In this document: positions 1 to 9,969 of the stretch, piece by piece | How the letters are laid out: every line of letters begins with the position of its first letter | Numbering within the stretch: the first letter of the stretch is position 1 | Source of the DNA: Salvator merianae | Taxonomy: Eukaryota; Chordata; Lepidosauria; Squamata; Teiidae | NCBI GenBank assembly: GCA_003586115.2 | Contig: QVOM02000119.1 | Location: forward strand, 47,455,428-47,519,427 | DNA length: 64,000 nucleotides | Reading direction: 5' to 3' | Notes under the pieces: generated by a model | What the model was told of the DNA's origin: nothing | Databases searched by the model: none | What the model saw: only the letters and a program-made list of their open reading frames with translations | Program-made: the position numbers and the translations under genes

Positions 1-130
1 TCCCCCACTGAATCAAGAACAGCTAAAAGCTTGATTCTGGAGGCCGGAGTCTGCCTCCCCCTCCTTCTCTGAGTCAAGAGCAGCTCTAATCTTGATTCAG
101 AAGGGAGGGAAGCAGCTCCCTCTCATGAGA
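1..130. repeat. Short imperfect tandem pair of hairpin-forming units
   Basis: Two related stretches, about 10-41 and 71-103, each begin GA(A/G)TCAAGA and end with CTTGATTC, so each unit can fold on itself. They are separated by a CT-rich stretch. This lies in the intron downstream of exon 23. The family is not recognised; the following sequence to about 400 is also probably repeat-derived. Confidence 0.4.
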
Positions 131-899
131 TCCACTTTTGACTTGGGGAGGAAGGGGGAGGCTGCCACTGCCACTGTCAACATCAGGTGCTTCAATTCAT
201 TTCAAACAGCCCAGTCCAATTCCTCCCCCCACAGCAACACAATATGGCTGGTTATCCTATTTTGTCAGTCATAAGTTTTGCTTTTTGGCTTTGGTTTTTA
301 CCATGCCCATGCCTAAGGTCCAGCTTTCAAAAATGTGTTTGAGCAACACACCAAAACTTTAACCCATTTTAGGGGTAAAAAATGGTTTCCAACTGGATTT
401 TATCCATTTTTCAGAAAATTCAACTTTGGATGAAATAATAAAAAAGAAAAATGGCATATCTTTTTGCTGATGTGTCATCTTCCTTCCTTCCTGGGGCTGA
501 TCAAAGATAGTTTAAAGTGTAGGTGGAGCTGGGCCCAAAGATGAGATGAATATCAATACCAGCTTTTAAAAATCTCATCTAAGCCTTCTCTTTGCCTCTC
601 TGACTAAACTTCTGGGCTCTTACACTTAGGATCCACTTGTTTTTTGATTATGACATCAGTTTTAATTTTTGATTAAGTATTATTTTTATGGCCTGCAAGG
701 TTTTAAAGATGAATCAAAGTTGCTGATTAACAAACTGAATTATAGAACATAACATGATTTAATTTGAGAAAAATATTCTTCTGAAGCATTTTTTTTTTTT
801 TTTTTGGTAGGAGAAATAATAGATTAATTAAGACCTACCTTTAGTCCTCAGCAAAGAAGAAAAAAAAGAAAAATTTGTCCTTGAAATTTAGGATTTGGC

Positions 900-1005
900 T
901 GGCTGTATGGCCACAGAAACTGCTTTGTCATACCTTCTGGGGATCAAACCTGTGACTCTCTGTGACTTTTTGGCAGCTGCTCTACTGCTGAGCTGCTGAT
1001 ACTTT
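900..1005 (-). repeat. tRNA-derived SINE or tRNA pseudogene fragment
   Basis: Read on the minus strand, AGCTCAGCAGTAGAGCAGCT resembles a tRNA-type A box and GGTTTGATCCCCAG about 35 bases further on resembles a B box (GGTTCGANNCC). The spacing fits an internal RNA polymerase III promoter. No full cloverleaf is apparent, so a functional tRNA is unlikely. It lies in the intron 3' of exon 23. Confidence 0.5.
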
Positions 1006-1262
1006 CAACTCACCTTCCACTCAGTGTGCTACCTCAGATGACACAACATGCATTTTCAAAAACTTTTATGTTACATGAAATAACATATCACATGTAATTT
1101 GTTCTTAAATTTCACAATTTTTCTGACCCCACAAATTTCAGCACAGCATTTCTATAAAACATTGATACAAGATGCTGTAAAATATTTTATATCTAAAGGA
1201 CATAAACAGGGAACAATCTCTAAACAGTTAACACAAGAGTTACATGTTTACAGTACACTCAC

Positions 1263-1448
1263 CTGATCGATGACAAGTTTGTGGGCTGTAATTAATAAAT
1301 TAAGTTGATCAATTTTAGATGAGTGACCTTCTGAATTATCTTTAGCTTGTGTTCTCATTATGTCAGACAGTAGAAGCATACTCTGCACTAGTGTTAAAGA
1401 TGCTCGTGGAGAAATCAATGTCTTGTCTTCCAAAGATCTAATAATACT
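1263..1448 (-). CDS. CFAP54: CFAP54-like exon 23 (last exon in window)
   Basis: 186 bp, phase 0 to 0, 62 codons. The acceptor is TTCTAG before AGT ATT ATT; the donor is CAG|GTGAGT. The peptide contains LEDKTLISPRASLTLVQSML and ends HKLVIDQ. It continues directly from exon 22 (LQERQPVADIKLCLQ). The leucine-rich pattern looks helical. Alternative AG sites two bases away would break the frame, which fixes the boundary. Confidence 0.85.
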
Positions 1449-2051
1449 CTAGAACAGAACACACTGTTATGTCATTTAAAATATAGTATCCCCAAAGTTT
1501 GCTAGCTTTATGTTCTTAAATTTGACTGTCTTCTGTGCCTTCCAATCAGTTTAGTACAATGAGTCTTCACTGTATGTTGTTTTGAACTAAAGTGATCAAC
1601 TAAATAAGGATGTTTTTTTTCCATATACATCTCCCATTTCCTACTTTTACAGCATTACAGGAAAAAATAATGAAACGGAAAAGAAAATAAATCAGCAAAG
1701 AAAGGTGTCTCTAGTTCATTTTACAAGAAGTCTATGTTGTTTGGACCCTGCCAGGACATATAGAAGGGCCCTCTGCAATGTTCCTTCTATAGGAACATAG
1801 GTAGAATAAATTGGCCTCTCTTCAGCAGCCAGGTGCCTGTTCTTCAGACTGTATTTTTCCAAAGGCTTTCTGGCAGCTATTTCCCTAACCTCTTGCCTGC
1901 AGGCTCAACCACATCCCTGCTTGAACTGTCAAAAGCAAGCATGCAATGAGGTGGGAAACATTTATGCACACAGTGAATTTAAAGCTATCAACAGTGTCAG
2001 AAGTAATCTGTTTTCATAATAATTTTTAATTATTTATTTTTGAATTCAAAC

Positions 2052-2209
2052 CTGTAAACAAAGCTTAATATCAGCCACAGGTTGTCTTTCTTGCAGTTTT
2101 AGCATTACAGCTTGCATTGTAATTTCAGCTAGTGACTCAACATCATTGAACGCCTCAGCTTCCATTTGTACTTCCTTAATCAGGCAGGAGCACTCTGTCA
2201 ATTCATTTT
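2052..2209 (-). CDS. CFAP54: CFAP54-like exon 22
   Basis: 158 bp, phase 1 to 0. The acceptor TCCTTAAG precedes AAAATGAATTG; the donor is ACAG|GTTTGA, which is weak after position +4. The peptide runs ENELTECSCLIKEVQMEAEA and on to MQAVMLKLQERQPVADIKL. The long run of E, L and A residues suggests an amphipathic helix or coiled coil. The intron to exon 23 is only 603 bp. Confidence 0.85.
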
Positions 2210-2289
2210 CTTAAGGAAAAAATACACATCCGTCAATATATAATTTTCAAATGGCAGCATAGTATAATTTTAATTGCAATATACATTAA

Positions 2290-2410
2290 TGATTTCAAAT
2301 GCTTTTATTTATTCAGTGCATTTTTATCCTACTTTGAGTTTTGAGAAGGCTCCCAGAGCAGGCTACAAAATGTAGTAAATAAGCCCTTGATGTCAGACTT
2401 ACACAATACA
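2290..2410 (-). repeat. LINE 3'-tail fragment (L3/CR1-like)
   Basis: The stretch beginning TTTATTTATTCAGTGCATTTTTATCC and containing CCCAGAGCAGGCTACAAAA is the reverse complement of the tail seen in the L3-like LINE at 16.9 kb (CCTGCCCTGAGACC then AAATAAATAAA). Only the untranslated tail remains. Confidence 0.5.
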
Positions 2411-2553
2411 GATAGTAAGAGAAATAGAAAAAAAAAAGAAAGGACAAAAATTTGTTGCAAATGTGGATGGGAATGCCCTTTAGTGTCATCCTCTCTCCCT
2501 CTCAAACATGCACAAGCTTTTAAAAATACTAGTATTTGACAATGGCAGAAGTA

Positions 2554-2690
2554 CAGTAGAACCTCGTATAGCGCAAGGGTTCCAATCTGAGAAAACGGTG
2601 CTTAATGTGAAAACTGGTTTTCGAAGCAATAGACTTCAATCCATGGGGAACCATGGCAAAACCTCCATTGCCTTATATTTCTCCAACTTT
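2554..2690 (+). mobile_element. Pogo/Tigger-like terminal fragment
   Basis: TA followed by CAGTAGAACCTCGTATAGCG resembles the terminal inverted repeat of pogo-type elements and closely parallels the complete MITE at 39376 (CAGTAGAGTCTCGACTATCC). A CR1 fragment follows at once and no opposite terminus was found, so the element is truncated or split by the CR1. Confidence 0.5.
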
Positions 2691-3150
2691 GTTCAAAAGC
2701 AAGTTCAGAGAAGGGCGGCCAAAATGGTGAGTGGTCTGCAAACCATGTCCTACGAGGAACGGTTAAAGGACCTAGGAATGTTTAGCCTGCAGAAGAGAAG
2801 ACTGAGAGGAGACATGATAGCCGTTTTCAAGTATCTGAAGGGCTGTCACAGTGCAGAAGGATTGGCCCTATTCTCAGTTGCGCAAGAAGGAAGGACTCGA
2901 AACAATGGGATGAAAATTCAAGGGAGTAGATACAGGCCAGATATTAGGAAAAACTTCCTGACCGTAAGGGCAATCAGTCACTGGAACAGGTTGCCACAGG
3001 AGGTGGTGGGCTCTCCTTCACTGGAGATCTTCAAGGAAAGGCTGGACAGATATCTGTCTGGGATGCTTTAGTGAATCCTGCGTTGAGCAGGGGGTTGGAC
3101 TCAATGACCCTGGAGGTCCCTTCCAACTCTATGATTCTATGATTCTATGA
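2690..3150 (+). mobile_element. CR1 LINE 3' end (5'-truncated ORF2 relic)
   Basis: The translation reads VQRRAAKMVSGLQTMSYEER, then LFSLQKRRLRGDMIAVFKYL, and ends NRLPQEVVGSPSLEIFKERL before a stop near 3069. This is the conserved C-terminal end of CR1 ORF2. The 3' end carries GGAGGTCCCTTCCAACTC and tandem copies of the octamer ATTCTATG, the CR1 signature tail. The surviving frame is open over about 120 codons, but the endonuclease and reverse transcriptase domains are missing. It lies antisense to the host gene. Confidence 0.9.
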
Positions 3151-3159
3151 AAATTACAT

Positions 3160-4130
3160 AGGATTCAATGGAGAATTGGGCTCACAAAACAAGCCATTCG
3201 AAGAGGAAGCTTTCATTCAAAGGGGCACAGAACAGTCATCCCAGAAAGGATTTATCATAGGGGCAATATCAAAGAACATAAATGCTATTCCTGAAATCTG
3301 TGATACACATTGCAGACAAGAGTTTTTCACAGGCTAATGCTGAACATTTATATCAAGGCATGGCTTTCCCTCAGGCTTCAGCTGTGAATCACACTGATAT
3401 CAGCCTTCCCCACTTCAAGATACAGGTTTTTTACAGGATACAGAGCTGAAATATACTTTATGTCAACCAAGACGCCTACACTTACCCCATATACCCCAGA
3501 TGGGGGTTCAGTGTCAAAATCCAATAGGAAAAAACTATCTCCTGTCTTTGATGTCTCTCTGAACTGTACAGTATGTAGTTAGAATGAGAAGACAAGAAAG
3601 CCATGGGAATGTCAAGGAATGAGAGTTCCCATGGACTGATCCAAAAAAGAACGTGCACAGCAAAGAGACAGGCAGGAAAAGACACACCAGCATTTAAAGC
3701 AGTAAAAATGATTTAAAAAGAAGTCAAACCCCACTAAAACAGTCAAAAGCATCCACAGAATACACAACAACCCATTCTGCTCCGTATCATAAGCGCCCAA
3801 AGCAACACAAAAGCAATCCCAGGCACTCAAAACTTGCCAATACACAGTTAAAACTCACTCAAACTCAAGATGCACACATCTACACTTAGACCTCATTTTT
3901 TCAAAAAATGCCAAACCAAGCTCCCACAAAGGCAAGTGGGAAAATGGTTGCTGCACTAAGAAGAAAGACCCAGCCTGCTGGAGTGTCGATTGCTGGTCTT
4001 AGGCTTCAAGAAAGAAAACGCGCAACAGAAAGACAAAAAAAAAGTCTTATGTGAAACATGGTTGAAATTAATAAAAACTACTTTATGATATCATACTATA
4101 CCAGGTTCTACTATAATCAGGATCCTGCAA
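3160..4130. other. Intronic sequence, nothing recognised
   Basis: Intron between exons 21 and 22. I see no exon with flanking splice sites, no RNA gene and no recognised transposon. Short open stretches on the minus strand at 3482-3845 lack splice context or family resemblance. Confidence 0.5.
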
Positions 4131-4139
4131 ACCCTACAT

Positions 4140-4272
4140 TGCTTTCACTATATGAGAAAGTATGATTGCAGATTTGTCTTTAGAACATGTTTTTCTGTTT
4201 TCTGTTTTGTTTTTTGTTTGTAAACTGCTTTCCAGAATGGGAAGCAGAATAAAAACATTTTAAATAAACACA
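4140..4272 (+). repeat. LINE 3'-tail fragment
   Basis: GTAAACTGCTTTCCAGAATGG followed by AGAATAAAAACATTTTAAATAAA matches the common squamate L2/CR1-type tail pattern (a 'ctgcttt...ggaagcagaataaaaa' motif, then A/T-rich simple repeat). No coding part is retained. Confidence 0.45.
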
Positions 4273-4371
4273 TAATCAAGTGCTACCTGAGAAGGTTCCA
4301 ATTAGCATACAAGCCAACACAGGTAGAAGAAAGAAAAAAATCAAAACCGTTTAGCTTTAGGAACACATTAC

Positions 4372-4522
4372 CTTTCATTATTTCAATGCCTCGTGTCTGT
4401 GCTGTCATTGCAGTAACTAATGCCAAACGGCATTTCATCCACACATGTATATTTATATGCTCCCGTGCTATTACATTGTGAGGCAAATTAGAGTCCTCAA
4501 CATAAACCAATTCTCCACTTGT
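4372..4522 (-). CDS. CFAP54: CFAP54-like exon 21
   Basis: 151 bp, phase 0 to 1. The acceptor TCTTTTAG precedes ACAAGTGG; the donor is AAAG|GTAATG. The peptide runs TSGELVYVEDSNLPHNVIAR and on to WMKCRLALVTAMTAQTRGIE, ending IMK. The split codon is completed by exon 22 to give K-E-N. Confidence 0.85.
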
Positions 4523-4837
4523 CTAAAAGAAACAAAAAAACAAACTAATTAAATCAATTACACAGTTGTTCTATGCTAGATAGATGCATTATTAGCATAA
4601 AGAAAAAATGTTTAACAAATCTAGCATGTGAGGTTTATTTATAAAACCGTGTTGCTTCAAGCTACATTTGTTATGTAGATTAAAGGGCATCATATGAAAC
4701 TTCTGAATTAACCAAATCTCATAAAAAGTAACAATATGTGAGAGAACAACAGCAACTGACTTTTTCAAGTAGCTTTAGTGTACCTTTACAATTTTGTATA
4801 ATATTTATCAAAAACTTGGCACTTGAAGTCCACATAA

Positions 4838-7800
4838 ACTGTTGTTGTTTTTCACGTGTTCAGTCATGTCCAAATTTTTGTGTTCCCATGGACGACTCCA
4901 CACCAGCCCCTTCTGTCCTCCACTATCTCCTGAAGTTTGCCCAAGCTTATGCTCATTGCTTCCATAACACTTTCTATCCATCTCATCCTCTGCTGTCCCC
5001 TTCTCCTTTCGTCTTCAATCTTTCTCAGCATCAGGGTCTTTTCCAATGAATTCTATCTTCTCATTATGTAGCCAACATATTTGAGCTTCAGCTTCAGTGC
5101 TTGACCTTCCAATGAACAGCCAGGGTTGATCTCCTTTGGTATTGACTGATTTGATCTCCTTGCACAGTTGAAGGAACTCTCAAAAGACTTCTCTAGCATC
5201 ACAATCTGAAAGAGTTGATTCTTCAGCACTCAGCCTTCCTTATGGTCCAACTCTCATAGCCATATATTGCTATTAGAAAAACCATAGCTTTGACTATACA
5301 GACATTTGTCAGCAAGATGATGTCTCTGCATTTTAGTATGTCACCCAGGTTTGCTATGGCTTTCCTCCCAAGGAGCAATCATCTTTTAATTTCACAGCTG
5401 CAATCACTGTCTGCAATGATCTTTGAGCTCAAGAATATAAAAATCTGACACTGCCTCTATTTCTTCCCCTTCTATTTGCCAGCAAGTGATGGGACTGGAT
5501 GCTATAATCTTAGTTTTTTTGGGTTTTTTTAAATGCTGAGGTTGCAGCCAGCTTTGTACTCTCCTCTTCCAGCCTCAGCAAGAGACTTCTTAAATTATTC
5601 TTCACTTTTCTGCATATCTGATGCTGTTGATATTTTCCTGGCAATCTTAATTCCAGCTTTTGATTCATCCAACTTAATTTCAGCTTTGTTGTACTCCTTT
5701 CTCAATCTTGAACCAATCTGTTCTATATTTGGTTCTTCTCGATCCACATACAGATTCCTCAGGAAGCAGATAAGATAGTATGGTACTCCCAACTCTTCAC
5801 GAATCAAAGGCTTTAGCATAGTCAATGAAGCAGAAGTAGATGTTTTTCTGGAACTCCCTTTTTTTCTCCATCATCCAGAGAATGTTGGGAATTTGATCTC
5901 TGGTTCCTTTGCCTCTTTGAAAATCAGCTGGCACTGGCAGTTCTCAGTTCACATATTGGCGAAGCCTAGGTTGCATAATCTTGAGCATAACCTTGCCAGT
6001 GTGTGAAATACGCACTATTGTTCAGTAGTTTGAACATTATTTGATGTTGCTCTTCTTTGGGATTAGAACGTAAACTGATCTTTTCCAATCTAGTAGCCAC
6101 TATTTAGTTTTCCAAATTTGTTGGCATATTGAGTGCAGCATTTTAATAGCATAATATTTTAGGATTTTAAATAGTTCAGCTGGAATTCCATCACTTCTGT
6201 TAGCCGTGATGTTAGCAATGCTTCCTAAGGCCCACTTGATTGCACTCTCCAGGATGTCTGGCTCTATGTCAGTGACACCATCATGATCAGTGATGTTAAG
6301 ATCTTTCTTATATAGTTCTGCTGTGTATACTTCCCACCCCTTCTTAATCACTTCTACTTCTTTTGTCTTTTATCATGCCCATTATTGCATGAAATGTTCC
6401 CTTGATATCTCCAATTGTCTTGAAGAAATCTCTTTTCTTTCCCATTCTGTTATTTTCTTCTATTTTTTTGCATTGCTCATTTAAGAAGGTCTTATCTCTC
6501 CTTGCCATTCCCTGGAAATCTGCATTCAGTTGGGTATAACTTTCCCTTTCTCCCTTGACTTTCCCTTTCCTTCTTTTCTTAGCTATTTATAAAGCGCCAC
6601 AAGACAACCATTTTGCTTTCTTGCTCTTCTTTCTGTCTTTGGTATTTTTTGTATGATGTTATGAACCAGTGTCCACGGTTCTTCAGGCACTCTGTCTACC
6701 AGATCTAATTTCTTAAATTTATTCATTACCTCTACTGCATATTCATAAGGAATATTATTTAGGTCATACCTATATGAGGTTTTCCCTACTTTCTTCAATT
6801 TAAGTCTGAATTTTGCCATAAGAAGTTTATGATCTGAGCCACAGTCAGCTCCAGGTCTTGCTTTCATTGTATAGAGCTTCTTCATCTTTGGCTGCAAAAT
6901 ATGTAATCGATCTGACTTCAATATTGATCATCTAGTGATGTCCATGTGTAGATTTCCTTTTGGGCTGTTGGAAAACGGTGGTTGCAATGACCAGTAAGTT
7001 ATCTTGACAAAACTCTATTAGTCTCTAGCCTGATTCATTATGTACTCCAAGGTCAAACTTGCCTGTTATTCCAGTTATTTTCTGCTTTATCATTTCAATC
7101 CCCTATGATGAATGTGACATCTTTTTTTGGTGTTAGTTTTTGAAGCTGTTGTGGGAGTTCACAGAACTGGTCTACTTTAGCCTCTTCGGCATCAGTGATT
7201 GGGACATAGACTTGGATTACTGTAATATTAAATGGTTTGCCTTGGATTCAAACAAAGATCATTCTGTCATTTTTGAGATTGTACCCCAGTATTGCTTTTT
7301 TTACCTTCATTGACCATGAGGACTACTCCATTTCTTCTAATGGATTACTGCCCGCAGTATTAGATATAATGGCCTATTCCCATCCATTTTAGTTCACTGA
7401 CATGCAACATGCAGATTTTTAATCTTGCCATCTCATGTCTGACTACATCCAGACTACCTTGGTTCACAGATCTTACCTTCCAGGTTCCTATGCAATGTTT
7501 TTCTTTACAGCATTGGACTTTCTTTTCACCACCAGGCACATCCACAGCTGAGCATTCTTTTCACTTTGCTCCAGCTGCTTCACTCTTTCTGGAGCTATTT
7601 GTACTTATCCTTTGCTCTTCTCCAGTAAAGTACTGGACACCTTCCGACCTGAAGGGCCCACCTTCCAGTGCCATATCTTTTCACCTTTTGATACTGTCCA
7701 TGTAGTAGGATACTGGAGTGGTTTGCCCTTTCCTTCTCCAGTGGATCACCTTTGGTCAGAATTCTCCACTGTGACCGGTGCGTCTGGAGTGGTCCTGCAC

Positions 7801-7870
7801 GGCATAGCTCATAGCTCCATTGAGCTATAGAAACCCCTCCACCATGATAAGGAAGTGATCCATGAAGGAG
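4838..7870 (-). mobile_element. BovB (RTE clade) LINE, nearly full length, decayed
   Basis: Minus-strand conceptual pieces occur in BovB order. An APE-type endonuclease start is at about 7545-7360 (IGTWKVRSVNQGSLDVVRHE, SELKWMGIG). The endonuclease C-terminal SDH motif is at about 6921-6830 (RPGADCGSDHKLLMAKF). The pre-RT/RT region is at about 6351-6100 (ITANRSDGIPAELFKILKYY) and more RT at 5825-5595. The terminal segment is at 5046-4864 (RRGQQRMRWIESVMEAMSIS). Frameshifts and stops separate them, so it is dead. BovB is abundant in squamates and known for horizontal transfer among vertebrates. It lies in gene orientation and fills most of the 3.36 kb intron between exons 20 and 21. Confidence 0.88.
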
Positions 7871-7882
7871 TCATTAACATAC

Positions 7883-7979
7883 CTCATTTGTTTTCTCTCT
7901 GTTTGGTGGAAAGTTAGGAGTCTTCTTGAAAATATTTGCGTCTTGAAGAAGTTTGATTGCAGAAAAGGCCAATGCAGCA
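7883..7979 (-). CDS. CFAP54: CFAP54-like exon 20
   Basis: 97 bp, phase 2 to 0. The acceptor is AATTACAG; the donor is GAG|GTATGT. The peptide is SAALAFSAIKLLQDANIFKK followed by TPNFPPNREKTNE. The first serine is completed by AG from exon 19. The donor lies only about a dozen bases from the edge of the BovB insertion. Confidence 0.85.
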
Positions 7980-8839
7980 CTGTAATTAGCAAATATATGA
8001 TTATATATTCAAGCTTACATATTTTCTATATTTGAATAATAATTCAAGCAATCAAATCTGGTAATAAAAATTATTGTGATTCATTGGCACCTTCCACAGA
8101 GGCACTTGGTGCACCTCAGGGGTGCTCCAGGGGAAAATTGTAAAAATGTACCTCCTCCCCAATCAGTCCCTAAACCTCCTCAGTGAACTTCAAGAGTAGC
8201 CTAACTGAAGGTCATGAAAAACTACTCTCAGGGTGGTTGCAGAGGCTGGGTTGCTCCCTCTGCTCATGTGGCTGCATAAAGAAGGAAGTAGCTAACCCCA
8301 ATAAAGACGAAAGCAGCCAACTTCCAGATGTATTTCCAGTCCTCCAGAGTAGGCCTTAGCAAGGTTAGTCACACTCACAGTCATTGGCATTTACCTGTTG
8401 CCTATTCACTCTAGCAGCAGATCCGATTCCTCCTGCCCCAGCAGTGACCCCTTAGGCTGCCCATGAAGTTGCAGCCATTAATGCCAAAAATAAGCATAGC
8501 TGTGATTTATGTTTAACAGAATATAACAGAATATTCAATGTGGTGAAAATGTCACAAAGTTTTATTTTCACTGGCTTATGAAATTCCCTGATTTGAGCTA
8601 TTTAAAATGAGACAGTCTCAGAAAAGGTTTGTCTCACCACCAGAAAGATTATTATATTCATCACAGTAATGCATGCAGTCACCTAACAGTGCAATACAGG
8701 TACAGATCCACTGGATGTGAGTCTATATTAGGCAGTCCAAGTTTTCTGCAACTGTTCCAGTTAATAATAACTGCTAGCTGCTTTGACTCTAAACAGTGAT
8801 GTTGCGATAACTTAAAGGAAGATGGCCACACATTTTTAC

Positions 8840-9009
8840 CTGTATGCTGTCTGAAGTCTTTGTTGAGCAATAGCTGCAAGCTGAAGCTTAGCTTCAATTA
8901 CCACCTCTAACTCTGCAGCCGAACACCCAGAAAGCAACAGGCCATGTTTATTCTGTATGACTTCAAGAACTGAATTAATCCTTTCTTCAGCTTCTTGCAA
9001 CAAAATTCC
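8840..9009 (-). CDS. CFAP54: CFAP54-like exon 19
   Basis: 170 bp, phase 0 to 2. The acceptor is ATTTTAG before GGAATTTTG; the donor is ACAG|GTAAAA. The peptide runs GILLQEAEERINSVLEVIQN and on to SAAELEVVIEAKLQLAAIAQ, ending QRLQTAY. The heptad-like leucine and isoleucine spacing suggests a coiled coil. Confidence 0.87.
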
Positions 9010-9333
9010 CTAAAATATATTTAAAAAAAAAAATTACTGACAAATTCATAAAGAACTATAGAAAAAATTGTTTCAAAAATCCTGTCCTGTTTAGCCATAG
9101 TAAAAAAAGTATGACAAGAAAAATAATGCCCTTTTCACTGGAATCCATAGGCTTTAAAATGATGCAGGTACAATGTTTACAGCATGAAAAACCCTAAGCA
9201 TTCCTTAAAAGTTATATAACATCTGGGCTGTGGTCACACCTCATATTTTTTGAAGACGGAGGCCAGCTTAAGTCCTCAGAAACCAAATGCTAAATTGTGT
9301 TACCGTTTTTTCCATGGACCTTCCTGCCTGGAA

Positions 9334-9362
9334 TGGAATTATCCTAAATTTGGATAATTCCA
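9334..9362. repeat. Small perfect hairpin
   Basis: TGGAATTATCC and GGATAATTCCA are perfect 11-base inverted repeats around a 7-base loop. It sits in the intron between exons 18 and 19, just before a C-rich tract. The origin is unknown. Confidence 0.6.
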
Positions 9363-9394
9363 GCACTGAGCCCATTTCACCAAGGAAAAGACCC

Positions 9395-9665
9395 AACCTG
9401 GCAGCCTCCCGACATCCTCCTAATTCCCCCCGAATGTTTTGGCTGCCTCCCACCACCTCTAGATGCCCCCCACCTCCCACCAGTCCCCTGAAGTCTCCTG
9501 CCTCCCCTCCCCCCATGTCCCTGAAGTCTGCTGTCATGTTCATGGCTGCAGCTGCCTCCCATGGCTGCCAACCCCTACTGCCATGGCTGCCTCCTGCCAC
9601 CACCACCGCCACCACCACCCCAATGCCATGGTTGTCTTCCAACTCCCCAATGCCCCAGTACCTAG
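9395..9665. repeat. Pyrimidine-rich low-complexity tract with CCA/CCT repeats
   Basis: The plus strand is dominated by CCTCCC, CCACC and CACCACCACC runs. Both strands are open for more than 100 codons here because of base composition (proline-rich one way, glycine-rich the other). No domain, splice structure or family resemblance supports coding. Confidence 0.7.
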
Positions 9666-9689
9666 AATGACATTCATGAAGTTCTTACT

Positions 9690-9840
9690 ACTGCATCCTT
9701 ATACTATAGGTGCCTACTGAAATCCCACCTTTCCATTCAGGCCTTTAGCCTTGTACAGTATTTACATTTGATTACAACCACTTTGGGCTTTTTTAAATAT
9801 CTATCTATCTATCTATCTATCTACATAAAAAGGTTTTAAA
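9690..9840 (+). repeat. Probable LINE 3' tail with (ATCT)n microsatellite
   Basis: CCCACCTTTCCATTCAGGCC, then ATTACAACCACTTTGGGC, then about six ATCT units at 9799-9823 parallels the ends of the L3-like LINEs in this window. The coding part is absent, so the family call is tentative. Confidence 0.4.
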
Positions 9841-9862
9841 TAATTGTTTTAAACAACATTAC

Positions 9863-9966
9863 CTTTACCCTGGGCACAGTTAAAGTATCCTTGTTTTTTT
9901 CAAGTTCCACGATCAAGATAAGTGGTTCTCGCTTGGCTGTGGTAAATGCTGAAGGTAATATAAAAC
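9863..9966 (-). CDS. CFAP54: CFAP54-like exon 18
   Basis: 104 bp, phase 1 to 0. The acceptor is TTATAAAG, which has a poor pyrimidine tract; the donor is AAAG|GTAATG. The peptide is GFILPSAFTTAKREPLILIV followed by ELEKNKDTLTVPRVK. The phase fits only if exon 17 ends at its internal GT donor (AAAG|GTACTGG). Confidence 0.82.
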
Positions 9967-9969
9967 CTT

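Noticed and set aside
900..1005. Functional tRNA gene
   Set aside because: A- and B-box-like sequences are present, but stems of a cloverleaf and an anticodon arm are not convincing.
2508..3071. 187-codon open frame as a host gene
   Set aside because: The C-terminal two-thirds is CR1 ORF2 with the CR1 octamer tail, and the first part is pogo-like terminal DNA.
9268..9670. Overlapping long open frames on both strands
   Set aside because: They arise from a C-rich/CCA repeat tract; composition explains the lack of stops, and there is no splice or domain support.
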